Source: Gammaproteobacteria bacterium
Lineage (GTDB): Bacteria > Pseudomonadota > Gammaproteobacteria > Pseudomonadales > Halieaceae
Reading direction: 5' to 3'
Assembly: GCA_024644535.1 (NCBI GenBank)
Contig: JAHEKX010000001.1
Span: forward strand, 1 to 64,000
Length of the DNA stretch: 64,000 nt
The position numbers and the translations under genes were made by a program. The notes under the pieces are model-generated. The model did not search any database and was not told the origin of the DNA. It saw nothing but the letters and a program-made list of their open reading frames with translations. Of this stretch, positions 63,735-64,000 are shown one piece after another; within the stretch, counting starts at the first letter, position 1; each line of letters begins with the position of its first letter.

Positions 63735-64000
63735 CGAATGGCCCCCCCCGCCTTTAATGCGCTAATACGGTCTTGGGCGTAGCCAATCTTTGCGAGTATC
63801 GCATCGGTATCGGCACCCAAGGCAGGCGCTGGCGCGTAAGAGTCCTCGTGCCGAGATAGCTTAATCGGGTTGCCCGGGCCCTTAACCGACTGGCCCTGAT
63901 CGTTAAACAGATCAACCACCATATTGCGGTGCAACACCTGTTCGTCGCTTAAGGCCTGACCAAAATTGTTGACGCGCGCACACGGAATACGTTGCGCCTC
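63731..64000 (-). CDS. CaiB/BaiF CoA-transferase, C-terminal part
   Basis: The last 89 residues of a CaiB/BaiF family CoA-transferase are visible; the start lies beyond the right edge. The segment RIPCARVNNFGQALSDEQVL followed by HRNMVVDL matches the family's conserved C-terminal half, and ends with a typical helix (LAKIGYAQDRISALKAGGAI). Such enzymes move CoA between carboxylic acids. It overlaps the lyase gene by four bases. Confidence 0.9.
   Translation of the reverse strand, partial: EAQRIPCARVNNFGQALSDEQVLHRNMVVDLFNDQGQSVKGPGNPIKLSRHEDSYAPAPALGADTDAILAKIGYAQDRISALKAGGAIR

Overview
The window looks like the chromosome of a free-living, aerobic, probably marine gammaproteobacterium with roughly 50% G+C. 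The housekeeping block leuC-leuD-leuB-asd-fimV-truA-trpF-trpB-trpA-accD-folC-dedD-cvpA-purF-metZ runs almost without gaps on the minus strand. This is the layout known from Pseudomonas and Xanthomonas relatives. A FimV-type protein, MiaE, RlmKL fusion, SelO, a CYP153-like P450 and paired acyl-CoA dehydrogenases fit a Pseudomonadales/Cellvibrionales/Spongiibacteraceae-like host. I cannot fix the genus from sequence alone. I found no insertion sequence, prophage, CRISPR array or rRNA.

Region by region. 1-1524: four minus-strand tRNA genes (Thr-CGT, Arg-TCT, His-GTG, Pro-TGG) with a TauE/SafE permease gene placed between them on the opposite strand. 1525-11284: folate, tRNA-charging and protein-folding genes (folD, cysS, glnS, ppiB), lpxH, miaE with a DUF1289 gene, acnB, and what looks like the stranded C-terminal end of a TgpA-type transglutaminase. 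11285-27986: the large biosynthetic run described above (leucine, aspartate family, tryptophan, fatty acid, folate, purine, methionine). 28074-41744: mixed genes: a flavodoxin-like protein, RlmKL, a class V aminotransferase, a YdjM-type membrane protein, a methyltransferase, a single-domain asparaginase homologue, a PlsC-type acyltransferase, a small basic protein, an epoxide hydrolase, an amidohydrolase, two acyl-CoA dehydrogenases, SlyX, and a SUI1/YciH factor. 41807-49319: tRNA-Arg(CCT), an operon for a 2-oxoacid:ferredoxin oxidoreductase with its own FAD/ferredoxin partner and a sulfurtransferase, then SelO. 49316-52100: a tight group (DUF3429, DUF3833 lipoprotein, flavin reductase, SDR, DCC thiol oxidoreductase) that resembles photo-oxidative stress islands. 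52228-53496: an isolated cytochrome P450. 53745-64000: an accessory catabolic operon.

The last region is the best candidate for an undescribed system. Reading on the minus strand, it encodes a CaiB/BaiF CoA-transferase (cut by the window edge), an HMG-CoA-lyase-like enzyme, hydantoinase/oxoprolinase subunits A and B, an isochorismatase/N-carbamoylsarcosine-amidase-like hydrolase, and a PrpR-type AAA+ regulator with an altered sigma-54 contact loop. A TonB-dependent receptor and a clear terminator follow. The order suggests uptake of an external cyclic amide/ureide or a related acid, ATP-dependent ring opening or carboxylation, deamidation, CoA activation and C-C cleavage. The substrate is inferred, not shown.

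Smaller points of interest are trpF, whose only reasonable start is CTG behind a good ribosome binding site, the TgpA-like remnant after acnB, a G9 tract in the loop of a 9-bp inverted repeat, and a perfect 10-bp hairpin at a convergent gene overlap.
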